This document shows, piece after piece, positions 43,389-51,248 of a stretch of 64,000 bases of DNA. Each line of letters starts with the position of its first letter. The first letter of the stretch is position 1. The translations under genes and the position numbers were made by a program. This DNA comes from Bordetella parapertussis. GTDB taxonomy: Bacteria > Pseudomonadota > Gammaproteobacteria > Burkholderiales > Burkholderiaceae_B. The DNA is taken from assembly GCA_945897365.1 (NCBI GenBank), contig CAMDFD010000013.1:1-64000 (forward strand). The letters run 5' to 3'. The notes below the pieces were generated by a model. It was given only the letters and a program-made list of their open reading frames with translations. It had not been told where the DNA came from and made no database searches.

Positions 43389-43469
43389 TTGCATTTGCCG
43401 CCAACTTTGACCACAATAGAGCCTTGATCACCACCCCGGCTTCGCATCGATCCGGGGTTTTGTTTTTTT
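43389..43469 (+). promoter_or_regulatory. Candidate greA promoter and leader hairpin (attenuator-like)
   Basis: A -35-like TTGCAT (43389-43394) and -10-like CACAAT (43112-equivalent spacing, 43412-43417) are 17 bp apart, giving a predicted start near 43424. Within the 58-base leader lies ACCCCGG (43433-43439) pairing with CCGGGGT (43452-43458), followed by a T-rich run TTTGTTTTTTT to 43469. This intrinsic terminator ends 12 bases before the greA ATG. It may end the transporter operon, attenuate greA, or release a small leader RNA as in E. coli GraL. The promoter match is weak; the hairpin with T run is clear. Confidence 0.55.
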
Positions 43470-43481
43470 GGGAAAAATACG

Positions 43482-43958
43482 ATGGCCACTATTCCACTTA
43501 CCGTGCGCGGGGCCGAGCGCTTGCAAGCCGAGCTGCATCGCCTTAAACATGTCGAACGTCCTGCCGTGATTACCGCGATCGCCGAGGCCCGCGCTCAGGG
43601 TGATCTGTCGGAAAACGCCGAGTACGATGCGGCACGCGAGAGACAGGGCTTTATTGAAGGTCGCATCAGCGAGCTCGATGGCACGCTCTCCAATGCCCAG
43701 CTCATCGATCCTAGTTCCATTGATGCTGATGGTCGTGCCGTGTTCGGTTCGACCGTTGAGATTGAGGATCTGGAGTCCGGCGACAAGGTCACTTATCAAA
43801 TCGTGGGGGATGTCGAGGCTGATATCCGTGCGAACCTGATTTCGGTGTCGAGTCCGGTCGCGCGGGCGTTGATCGGTAAATACGAAGGCGATGTCGTCCA
43901 GGTGCAGGCGCCATCCGGTATTCGTGAGTTTGAAATAGTCAGCATCAAATACCTTTGA
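43482..43958 (+). CDS. greA: Transcription elongation factor GreA
   Basis: Rescues backtracked RNA polymerase by stimulating transcript cleavage. 158 residues, full length. The N-terminal coiled coil contains the acidic tip QGDLSENAEYDAAR near residues 38-51, and the C-terminal FKBP-like domain ends with IREFEIVSIKYL. It is preceded by the leader hairpin and followed immediately by a strong terminator overlapping its stop codon, so it appears to be its own transcription unit. GGGA eight bases upstream is the ribosome site. Confidence 0.97.
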   Translation: MATIPLTVRGAERLQAELHRLKHVERPAVITAIAEARAQGDLSENAEYDAARERQGFIEGRISELDGTLSNAQLIDPSSIDADGRAVFGSTVEIEDLESGDKVTYQIVGDVEADIRANLISVSSPVARALIGKYEGDVVQVQAPSGIREFEIVSIKYL

Positions 43959-43984
43959 TGTTTTTGCATCAAAGGTATTTTATT
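43947..43984 (+). terminator. Intrinsic terminator of greA
   Basis: AAATACCTTTGATG (43947-43960) pairs perfectly with CATCAAAGGTATTT (43967-43980) around the loop TTTTTG. The stem includes the greA stop codon (43956-43958). The A-rich 5' side gives a matching T tract on the other strand, so it could also serve yhbY on the minus strand. An alternative shorter hairpin, GCATCAAA/TTTGATGT, overlaps it. Confidence 0.8.
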
Positions 43985-43998
43985 CAAAGCTGATTGAC

Positions 43999-44604
43999 TT
44001 AACTTTTGGCGGCAGGTCGTTTGCGGGCGGAAAGCCCAGGGGCGCCACGTCGCGCACCGGCCCGCAAAGACAGCGAGCTGCGACGCGGAATCCCATGTGC
44101 TGTATCCTTGGTACCAGAAGCACGCGTACTAGGGCGTGCCGGACGATCTCCTGAAAAGACGCGCGGACGATCCAGATCCTCATCGTTATCGCGTTCGGCG
44201 CGCGTGCGACGAGTTGGTTTTTCCAGCTTTTTGCCCTCGGCGGCGAGCTTTTTCGGCGTGTGGGGCTCGGAGGGTCTGCGTTTTGCAGGTGAGGTCGGTG
44301 CTGGAGTTGCTTTGAGGTAGGTGCCTTTAGCGCCGTATCTGTACAAAATCAGCATCTTGCCCAAATGATGCACGGCGGCGCAGGAGAGCTTTTCGCAGAT
44401 CGAATTGAGCATTTCATCGCGGGTATCTCGATCAGCCGTCCCGGCACGAACTTTAATCAGCTCGTGGGCCGACAGGTTCATGTCGATTTCTTTGAGTACC
44501 GCCTCAGTCAGGCCATTATCGCCAATCAGGACAACAGGGCGCAATGGGTGGGCAGCAGCGCGAAGGGCGCTGCGTTCGCGTGGGGTGAGTTCCATAATAG
44601 TCAT
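43999..44604 (-). CDS. yhbY: YhbY-type CRM-domain RNA-binding protein with long basic tail
   Basis: Ribosome-assembly-associated RNA-binding protein. About 201 residues from the ATG at 44604 (an ATG at 44595 also fits). Residues 1-95 are a normal CRM domain: LTPRERSALRAAAHPLRPVVLIGDNGLTEAVLKEID, then GKMLILYRYG. The remaining 100 or so residues, absent from the 97-residue E. coli protein, are low-complexity and rich in Arg, Lys, Pro and Ser, probably disordered and RNA-binding. It is divergent from rlmE with only 18 bases between starts. Confidence 0.9.
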   Translation of the reverse strand: MTIMELTPRERSALRAAAHPLRPVVLIGDNGLTEAVLKEIDMNLSAHELIKVRAGTADRDTRDEMLNSICEKLSCAAVHHLGKMLILYRYGAKGTYLKATPAPTSPAKRRPSEPHTPKKLAAEGKKLEKPTRRTRAERDNDEDLDRPRVFSGDRPARPSTRASGTKDTAHGIPRRSSLSLRAGARRGAPGLSARKRPAAKS

Positions 44605-44622
44605 AAGGTAGATTGTACGGGA

Positions 44623-45261
44623 ATGGCCAAAAACAAATTTTCTAAAGAGTGGGTGATGCAACACATCAACGACCCATTCGTCAAATTAGCCACTCAAAAG
44701 GGGTATCGAGCCCGTGCGGCCTTCAAGTTAACCGAAATCCTGGACGCTGAAAAGCTCATGCGTCGAGGGGACGTGATTGTGGATCTGGGCTCAGCGCCCG
44801 GTAGCTGGTCGCAGGTCGCTCGCGAGCGGTTGGTGGGTAAGGGGGGCGTGATCGATGGCAGGATTGTGGCCATGGATATCTTGCCGATGGAGCCCATTGC
44901 AGGCGTTGAGTTCCTCCAGGGCGACTTTAGCGATGACGAGGTGCTGAGCACGTTGAATGCGATGCTGGAGGGCACTAAGGTTGATTTGGTGATGTCAGAT
45001 ATGTCGCCAAATTTGTCTGGGGTGGGGATGGCTGACGCCGCTCGGATTCAAACAGTGATCGATTTAGCCCTTGAATTTGCGCTGATGCACCTCAAACCTG
45101 AGGGAGCGCTCATCGTCAAGGCGTTCCATGGCAGTGGCTTTTCTCAGGTGGTTGAAAGTTTCAAACGCCATTTCAAGCGCGTGGTAGAGCGTAAACCCAA
45201 GGCTTCGCGTGATCGATCCTCTGAAACTTTCTTGATCGCCAAGGGTCTGAAGAAAACATGA
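44623..45261 (+). CDS. rlmE: 23S rRNA (uridine-2'-O)-methyltransferase RlmE
   Basis: Methylates U2552 in the ribosomal A loop (FtsJ/RrmJ). 212 residues from the ATG at 44623. The open frame continues upstream over yhbY, but homology starts at MAKNKFSKEWVMQHINDPFV. SAM-binding VIVDLGSAPGSWSQVA is near residues 50-65. Catalytic residues lie in KAGSRA-type KGYRARAAFKL, VMSDMSPNLSGV and IVKAFHGSGF. It precedes ftsH, as in E. coli and most proteobacteria. Confidence 0.95.
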   Translation: MAKNKFSKEWVMQHINDPFVKLATQKGYRARAAFKLTEILDAEKLMRRGDVIVDLGSAPGSWSQVARERLVGKGGVIDGRIVAMDILPMEPIAGVEFLQGDFSDDEVLSTLNAMLEGTKVDLVMSDMSPNLSGVGMADAARIQTVIDLALEFALMHLKPEGALIVKAFHGSGFSQVVESFKRHFKRVVERKPKASRDRSSETFLIAKGLKKT

Positions 45262-45463
45262 TGTTTAAACGTATATGTTCTCGCGGGTACCAAAGAGGAA
45301 ATTAAATGGCTCTCATTTGATTTTGCTCAGCTTTTGATCCCTTATGTATGTAGGGAATGCAGCAAGGGCAGTCTCAGAACAGAGTAGAATTACAAATAGC
45401 TGAATAGCGAAATTTCCCTGCGAAGGGTTAACGCTTGTGTGAATGACAAGCAGGAGATCGTCC

Positions 45464-47356
45464 TTGAATAACTCGTTTTCTAAAGTAGCCGTTTGGATGG
45501 TGATCGCGCTCGTGCTGTTTACTGTTTTTAAACAGTTTGACAGCCGTGCCCCCGCCCAAGATTCGGTCAGTTACACCCAGTTTATGGATGATGCCAAGGC
45601 TGGCAAAATCCGCAAGGTCGACGTTCAGAGCGATGTGCTCTATGTCACGCCTGATGCTGGCCGTCCCTACACGCTGACTTCGCCTGGCGACCTCTGGATG
45701 GTGTCGGACCTGATGAAAGCCGGCGTGCAGGTTTCAGGTAAAGCCCGCGAAGAACCCTCTTTCCTGATGAGCATCTTCGTTTCCTGGTTCCCGATGTTGT
45801 TGCTGATCGGTGTCTGGGTATTTTTCATGCGCCAAATGCAGGGTGGTGGCAAGGGTGGCGCGTTTAGCTTCGGCAAGTCACGTGCGCGCATGCTCGACGA
45901 GTCGACTAACTCGATCACGTTTGCGGATGTGGCGGGCTGCGACGAGGCCAAAGAGGACGTACAAGAACTGGTTGATTTCTTGCGTGACCCGACCAAGTTT
46001 CAAAAGCTGGGTGGACACATTCCTCGCGGTGTGTTGATGGTCGGTTCGCCTGGTACAGGTAAAACCTTGCTTGCCAAGGCGATTGCCGGCGAAGCCAAGG
46101 TTCCTTTTTTCAGCATCTCAGGTTCTGACTTCGTTGAGATGTTTGTCGGTGTCGGCGCATCCCGTGTGCGTGATATGTTCGAAAACGCCAAAAAGCATTC
46201 ACCATGCATCATCTTTATCGATGAGATCGATGCAGTGGGTCGTCAGCGTGGTGCAGGTCTCGGTGGTGGTAACGATGAGCGCGAACAGACACTGAACCAG
46301 TTGTTAGTGGAGATGGATGGTTTCGAGACAGGCGTAGGTGTGATCGTGATTGCCGCGACCAACCGTCCCGATGTGTTGGATCCCGCCTTGCTGCGTCCTG
46401 GTCGTTTCGACCGTCAAGTGGTGGTGCCTCTGCCAGATATTCGTGGTCGCGAGCAGATCTTGCACGTTCATATGCGCAAGGTTCCTTTGGCGCAAAACGT
46501 CAATGCACACGTCTTGGCCCGTGGTTGCCCTGGTTTTTCTGGCGCTGATCTGGCCAATCTGGTCAATGAGGCGGCTTTGTTTGCTGCGCGCCGCAATGGT
46601 CGTACAGTGGATATGTCCGATTTTGAAAAAGCCAAGGACAAAATCATCATGGGTGCCGAGCGCCGTTCGCTCGTCATGCCCGAAGAAGAGCGTCGCAACA
46701 CGGCCTATCACGAGTCCGGTCACGCGATCGTTGCACGCCTGTTGCCTAAAACCGATCCTGTGCACAAGGTCACGATTATTCCTCGTGGTCGCGCGTTGGG
46801 GGTGACGATGCAGTTGCCCGAAGGCGATCGCTACAGCATGGATAAAGAGCGTTTGCTTTGCACGATCGCCGTGTTATTTGGTGGTCGCATCGCTGAGGAG
46901 CTGTTCATGAATCAAATGACGACGGGAGCGTCCAACGACTTCGAGCGTGCGACAGCGATTGCCCGTGACATGGTGACGCGTTATGGCATGTCGACCGAGT
47001 TAGGCCCCATGGTGTATGCGGAAAATGAAGGCGAGGTGTTTCTTGGTCGCAGTGTGACCAAGACAACGAACATGTCCGAAGACACGATGCAAAAAGTTGA
47101 TCAACAGATTCGCAAGATTATCGACGAGCAATATGCGGTCGCTCGCTCGATTCTTGAGGGCAACCGCGAAAAAGTCGAGATCATGACCAAAGCATTGCTC
47201 GAGTGGGAAACCATCGATGCGGATCAGATCAACGATATCGTCGAGGGTCGCCCACCGCGCCCTCCCAAGGTGCCCGAAGCACCGATGGATTCGACCGGTT
47301 CGCCACCCAGTGGCACAGCACCCGGTACGACGACTGATCCTGCCGCTGTGGTTTAA
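45464..47356 (+). CDS. ftsH: ATP-dependent zinc metalloprotease FtsH
   Basis: Membrane-anchored AAA+ protease that controls heat-shock sigma factor, LPS synthesis and misfolded membrane proteins. 630 residues from the TTG at 45464, chosen because AGGAG lies seven bases upstream and the homologous N-terminus is NNSFSKVAVWMV. The ATG at 45443 lacks a ribosome site. Two transmembrane helices (about 6-24 and 101-122), Walker A GSPGTGKT (194-201), Walker B IIFIDEIDAVG, SRH NRPDVLDPALLRPGRFD, and zinc motif HESGH (416-420). Pro-rich C-terminal tail. The 202-bp upstream gap shows no obvious heat-shock promoter. Confidence 0.96.
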   Translation: MNNSFSKVAVWMVIALVLFTVFKQFDSRAPAQDSVSYTQFMDDAKAGKIRKVDVQSDVLYVTPDAGRPYTLTSPGDLWMVSDLMKAGVQVSGKAREEPSFLMSIFVSWFPMLLLIGVWVFFMRQMQGGGKGGAFSFGKSRARMLDESTNSITFADVAGCDEAKEDVQELVDFLRDPTKFQKLGGHIPRGVLMVGSPGTGKTLLAKAIAGEAKVPFFSISGSDFVEMFVGVGASRVRDMFENAKKHSPCIIFIDEIDAVGRQRGAGLGGGNDEREQTLNQLLVEMDGFETGVGVIVIAATNRPDVLDPALLRPGRFDRQVVVPLPDIRGREQILHVHMRKVPLAQNVNAHVLARGCPGFSGADLANLVNEAALFAARRNGRTVDMSDFEKAKDKIIMGAERRSLVMPEEERRNTAYHESGHAIVARLLPKTDPVHKVTIIPRGRALGVTMQLPEGDRYSMDKERLLCTIAVLFGGRIAEELFMNQMTTGASNDFERATAIARDMVTRYGMSTELGPMVYAENEGEVFLGRSVTKTTNMSEDTMQKVDQQIRKIIDEQYAVARSILEGNREKVEIMTKALLEWETIDADQINDIVEGRPPRPPKVPEAPMDSTGSPPSGTAPGTTTDPAAVV

Positions 47357-47363
47357 GTCGCTC

Positions 47364-48224
47364 GTGCTCGGCAAGATCGCTGATAAATGGATATGTGGGC
47401 GCTTTGAGTTTCAACTCAAGCGCCCGATTCTTATGGGAATCGTCAATGTCACCCCTGATTCTTTTTCGGATGGTGGGCAGCATGCCCGGACAGAAGCGGC
47501 GATCCGTCACGCACACAATCTGATTCAAGAAGGTGCCGATATCGTCGATGTTGGCGGCGAGTCTACACGCCCGGGCGCTTTGCCCGTTTCCGTGCAAGAC
47601 GAGCTCGCACGTGTCATTCCTGTGATCAAGTCGCTCCTGCATAGCGGTGTCGCGATTTCGGTTGATACGTGCAAGCCTGAGGTGATGCAAGCGGCCCTCG
47701 ATGTAGGTGCAGACATCATCAATGACGTCACAGGGATGCGAGATCCTGCTGCGCGGCGGCTTGTAGCGCGTCACGGTCATTGCGGCGTATGTATCATGCA
47801 CATGCAAGGCGAGCCTCGCACAATGCAGGTAGCACCCCATTACAACGATGCCGTAAGCGATATCAAGAATGTATTGCTTGAGCAGGCTCACGCGCTCGAG
47901 GCACTGGGTGTACAAGCTGAGCGAATCAGTCTTGATCCTGGTTTTGGTTTTGGTAAGACGGTCGAGCAAAACTATCAATTGCTCGCAAATCTGAAATTTA
48001 TCGCAGAGACGGGCTATCCTCTCGTTTTGGGCGTATCGCGTAAATCCATGATTGGCGCTGTGACTGGACAGTCCGTGGATCAGCGTTTGACGGGGAGCAT
48101 CACAGCTGCGCTCGCTGGCGTCCTGCGTGGTGCCCGCATCTTGCGGGTGCACGATGTGCGTGAAACGCGGGATGCTTTGGCCGTTTGGCATGCAGTACAG
48201 GATGCAGAAAATAAAAATGTCTAA
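47364..48224 (+). CDS. folP: Dihydropteroate synthase
   Basis: Joins p-aminobenzoate to dihydropterin pyrophosphate, the sulfonamide target. About 286 residues if it starts with the GTG at 47364, seven bases after the ftsH stop. No ribosome site is clear, and the ATG at 47433 is too deep inside the conserved first strand (MGIVNVTPDSFSDGG). Other motifs are DVGGESTRPGA, SVDTCKPEVMQAAL, IINDVTG and LDPGFGFGKT. The stop overlaps glmM by eight bases. ftsH-folP-glmM is the E. coli order as well. Confidence 0.93.
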   Translation: MLGKIADKWICGRFEFQLKRPILMGIVNVTPDSFSDGGQHARTEAAIRHAHNLIQEGADIVDVGGESTRPGALPVSVQDELARVIPVIKSLLHSGVAISVDTCKPEVMQAALDVGADIINDVTGMRDPAARRLVARHGHCGVCIMHMQGEPRTMQVAPHYNDAVSDIKNVLLEQAHALEALGVQAERISLDPGFGFGKTVEQNYQLLANLKFIAETGYPLVLGVSRKSMIGAVTGQSVDQRLTGSITAALAGVLRGARILRVHDVRETRDALAVWHAVQDAENKNV

Positions 48225-49575
48225 AAGAAAATATTTCGGTACGGATGGTGTGCGCGGACTGGCTGGCGGACCGGTGATTAATGCTGAGTTCGCCTTGCGG
48301 CTTGGCTATGCCGCAGGCAAGGTGCTGACTCAAGCACACGACCGAACGAGCGCGAGTGGTCGCAGCGGTCGTCCGACGGTGCTGATCGGCAAGGACACAC
48401 GCATTAGTGGCTATATGTTGGAGTCCGCCCTCGAGGCGGGTTTTGCTTCGGCCGGTGTCGAGGTGTTATTGGCGGGGCCTCTACCAACGCCAGCGGTCGC
48501 CTATCTCACGCGCACGTGGCGCTTGGTCGCGGGCATCGTCATCAGCGCTTCGCACAACGCTTATCATGATAACGGCATCAAGTTTTTTTCCTCTAAGGGT
48601 ATGAAGCTGCCCGACGAGACCGAGGCCGCAATCGAAGCGGCAATAGATGAGCCCATGGTGTGCGTACCCTCTGAAAAGCTTGGCCGCGCGCGCAGGATTG
48701 ACGACGCACCAGGACGCTATATCGAGTTTTGCAAAAGTACCTTTCCTTCTGATTTGGATTTAAAGGGCCTCAAACTCGTCATTGATGCAGCAAACGGCGC
48801 TGCCTATCACATCGCCCCACACGTGTTTCGCGAATTAGGTGCCGAGGTCCATGCGATTGGTATTTCGCCCGATGGCTTCAATATCAATAAGGACGTCGGA
48901 GCCTTGCATCCAGAGAGCTTGGCCAAAGAGGTGCGCGCTCGCGGCGCAGAACTAGGCATCGCACTCGATGGTGATGCAGATCGACTACAAATGGTCGATG
49001 CGAGCGGTCGCATTTATAACGGCGATGAACTCTTATACGCAGTCGTGCGAGAGCGTCTTGCGCGCGGAGCTGTCGCGGGTGTAGTCGGGACACTCATGAC
49101 GAACTTTGGCCTTGAGAAACAGTTCAAGTCCTTAGGCATTCCTTTTGAGCGCGCCCAAGTTGGTGATCGCTATGTATTAGAACAATTACGCAATCGTGGT
49201 TGGCTCTATGGTGGCGAGAGTTCGGGACATCTCTTATGTCTGGATTCGCATACGACGGGTGATGGCATTGTGTCTGCTTTGCAAGTGCTGGCGGCGCTTC
49301 AGCGCAGTGGCGAGTCGTTGCCGCAGTGGCTAGCAGCGCTCAAAATGTATCCCCAGACGATGGTCAATGTGCCTTGGATCCCTGGCAAGAACTGGACGGA
49401 GCACGCTGGACTTGTCGCCGCCAAGGCACAGGTCGAGAGTATGCTCGGAGAGCGGGGGCGTGTTCTGATTCGTGCCTCAGGTACGGAGCCAAAACTGCGT
49501 TTGATGGTTGAGGCGGAAGACAACCATTTGGTCGAGCAGGGCATTGCCATGCTGACGGCGGTCGATCTGAGCTAA
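48217..49575 (+). CDS. glmM: Phosphoglucosamine mutase
   Basis: Converts glucosamine-6-phosphate to glucosamine-1-phosphate for peptidoglycan and LPS. 452 residues from the ATG at 48217, whose first eight bases (ATGTCTAA) contain the folP stop. The N-terminal KYFGTDGVRGLAGG, the phosphoserine loop VISASHNAYHDNGIKFFS near residues 100-117, the metal-binding DGDADRLQMVD, and the sugar-binding GGESSGHLL are all present. It converges on ppx. Confidence 0.97.
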   Translation: MSKRKYFGTDGVRGLAGGPVINAEFALRLGYAAGKVLTQAHDRTSASGRSGRPTVLIGKDTRISGYMLESALEAGFASAGVEVLLAGPLPTPAVAYLTRTWRLVAGIVISASHNAYHDNGIKFFSSKGMKLPDETEAAIEAAIDEPMVCVPSEKLGRARRIDDAPGRYIEFCKSTFPSDLDLKGLKLVIDAANGAAYHIAPHVFRELGAEVHAIGISPDGFNINKDVGALHPESLAKEVRARGAELGIALDGDADRLQMVDASGRIYNGDELLYAVVRERLARGAVAGVVGTLMTNFGLEKQFKSLGIPFERAQVGDRYVLEQLRNRGWLYGGESSGHLLCLDSHTTGDGIVSALQVLAALQRSGESLPQWLAALKMYPQTMVNVPWIPGKNWTEHAGLVAAKAQVESMLGERGRVLIRASGTEPKLRLMVEAEDNHLVEQGIAMLTAVDLS

Positions 49576-49604
49576 ACGCGGCTCAGCACTCAGACCGCAG
49601 CCGT

Positions 49605-51092
49605 TCAGACCAGGATCAACTCAAAGTCAAAGCCGACTTTGCTCCACTCGGACTCTTCGCCGTGCAATGAAAAATCGGTGAGCGGATGCGTGGCGAGCCA
49701 CTTTTTATCGACCTTGCAGACGATGGTGTTGCCCTGGATGCCAATAGAAAGCGGCAGATGCACCACATCCTCACGGCGGCGACACAGCAGAACTGCCAGG
49801 CGCAAACATAAAATTGCCAGCCATTGCTCGCGGTTTTTGACGAGCGACTGACCTTTGGCAAGTTTGCCAGTATGCACAAGTGCTAATAGGCCGAGTTGCA
49901 ATTGATCAATCCGTGAAAAACCCGGCATATCCGCATTATTCAAAATGTAGGCGCTGTGCTTGTGATACCCCGCCTGTGCGATCGACATACCCACTTCGTG
50001 TAGATCGGCTGCCCAGCTGAGTGTGTGTCTGAGTTCGTCTGGTTCACCACGATTCGGGAACAAGCTTTCAAAAATACTTAAGGCGGTGCGCTTGACGCGC
50101 GCTGCCTGACGAAGATCGACGTGATAGCGTTTCATAAAAGCTGTCACCGACTCATCGCGACGATCATGCGCTTCTTCGCGGCCGGCTAAGTCGACCAAGA
50201 CACCAAGACGTAACGCGCCGTCGCCCGTCGTCATGGTCTCAACACGCATTTCATCAAAAAAGGCGGTCATGATCGCCAAGCCGCCGGTCAACACGTCGGT
50301 GCGATCCACCTTGATACCAGGCAGATCGCTGGCAATGACGCGGCCAGCGCGAATCAGTTTGGTTTTGAGACGCTCTAGGCCTTCGCGGGTGATGCCGCCC
50401 GTCGTTAGTTTTCCATCCGTCAAAATCGCAAGAAGAGCTTTGGCCGTACCTGAAGAACCATAAGCGGTATCCCAACCCATTTTTCGATAGGGTTTGGTGA
50501 TGACCTCGATTTCGCGACGGGCCGCAAGCTCGGCGAGTTTCATTCCGTGCGCATCGATACGACCATCAGGGAAAAACTTTTGACTGAAACTCACACAGCC
50601 CATGTAGAGCGAGGAGGTGAGAAGGGGTTCATCACCTCTGCCAATAATCACTTCGGTTGAGCCGCCACCGATATCGATCACCAGTCTTTTTTCAGCTGAA
50701 ATGGGGAGGGTGTGGCTCACACCGGTATAAATCAAACGGGCTTCTTCGCGACCGGCAATCACCTCGATGGGAAAACCCAGTGCGGCCTCGGCGAGTGGCA
50801 AAAAGTCCGCGACGTTGCGCGCGACCCGAAAAGTATTGGTGGCGACTGCGCGCACACGATCAGGGTGAAAGCTACGTAAGCGCTCACCAAAGCGCTGCAA
50901 GACCTCGACGGCGCGGTTGATGGCTTCTTGATTGAGATTTTTGGAGGCGTCTAAACCAGCAGCTAGACGTACGGTTTCTTTGAGTCGGTCGATCTGATAG
51001 ATGTGTTTGGCGCCATTTTGTTCGGCAACCCGTCCAATAGACAGCCTAAAACTATTGGATCCCAGATCAACCGCTGCCAACAGGTGTTTCAT
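49605..51092 (-). CDS. ppx: Exopolyphosphatase (Ppx/GppA family)
   Basis: Hydrolyses polyphosphate, or possibly pppGpp, from the chain end. 495 residues. Two actin-like domains (LAAVDLGSNSFRLSIGRV at the N-terminus and VIDIGGGSTEVIIGRGDE near 145), then a helical HD-like C-terminal region with LSWAADLHEVGMSIAQAGYHKHSAYIL. It is adjacent and divergent to ppk1, which makes the polymer, so the two set polyphosphate levels. GppA activity cannot be excluded from sequence. Confidence 0.93.
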   Translation of the reverse strand: MKHLLAAVDLGSNSFRLSIGRVAEQNGAKHIYQIDRLKETVRLAAGLDASKNLNQEAINRAVEVLQRFGERLRSFHPDRVRAVATNTFRVARNVADFLPLAEAALGFPIEVIAGREEARLIYTGVSHTLPISAEKRLVIDIGGGSTEVIIGRGDEPLLTSSLYMGCVSFSQKFFPDGRIDAHGMKLAELAARREIEVITKPYRKMGWDTAYGSSGTAKALLAILTDGKLTTGGITREGLERLKTKLIRAGRVIASDLPGIKVDRTDVLTGGLAIMTAFFDEMRVETMTTGDGALRLGVLVDLAGREEAHDRRDESVTAFMKRYHVDLRQAARVKRTALSIFESLFPNRGEPDELRHTLSWAADLHEVGMSIAQAGYHKHSAYILNNADMPGFSRIDQLQLGLLALVHTGKLAKGQSLVKNREQWLAILCLRLAVLLCRRREDVVHLPLSIGIQGNTIVCKVDKKWLATHPLTDFSLHGEESEWSKVGFDFELILV

Positions 51093-51135
51093 GACATTTA
51101 ACCTAATTGCAATTCAAGCATTATAAAAGGGTATC

Positions 51136-51169
51136 TTGTAAAAAAATTGTCATATAGGCAGGATAAGCT
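51136..51169 (+). promoter_or_regulatory. Pho-box-like promoter upstream of ppk1
   Basis: Half-sites TTGTAAA (51136-51142) and TTGTCAT (51147-51153) are spaced 11 bp centre to centre like a PhoB site (CTGTCAT repeats). They match at four and six of seven positions. A -10-like TAAGCT lies exactly 10 bp further on (51164-51169). The pstS site has the same geometry, which supports this weaker match. Confidence 0.45.
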
Positions 51170-51248
51170 TAAATCGCGAAAATACCGCTAACATGTGCTC
51201 AAAAGCAGTGAATTGCTTCTCTCCACACCTATCACAGGTTTTATCCAA

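Noticed and set aside
45262..45463. Heat-shock sigma-32 promoter before ftsH
   Set aside because: No convincing CTTGAA/CCCCAT pair found in the 202-bp gap.
47229..48191. 320-residue reverse ORF opposite folP
   Set aside because: Shadow of folP on the other strand, rich in His, Arg and Cys, with no recognisable domain.
49567..49586. CTGAGC/GCTCAG hairpin after glmM as terminator
   Set aside because: Stem of six bases with an eight-base loop and no T run; too weak to call.
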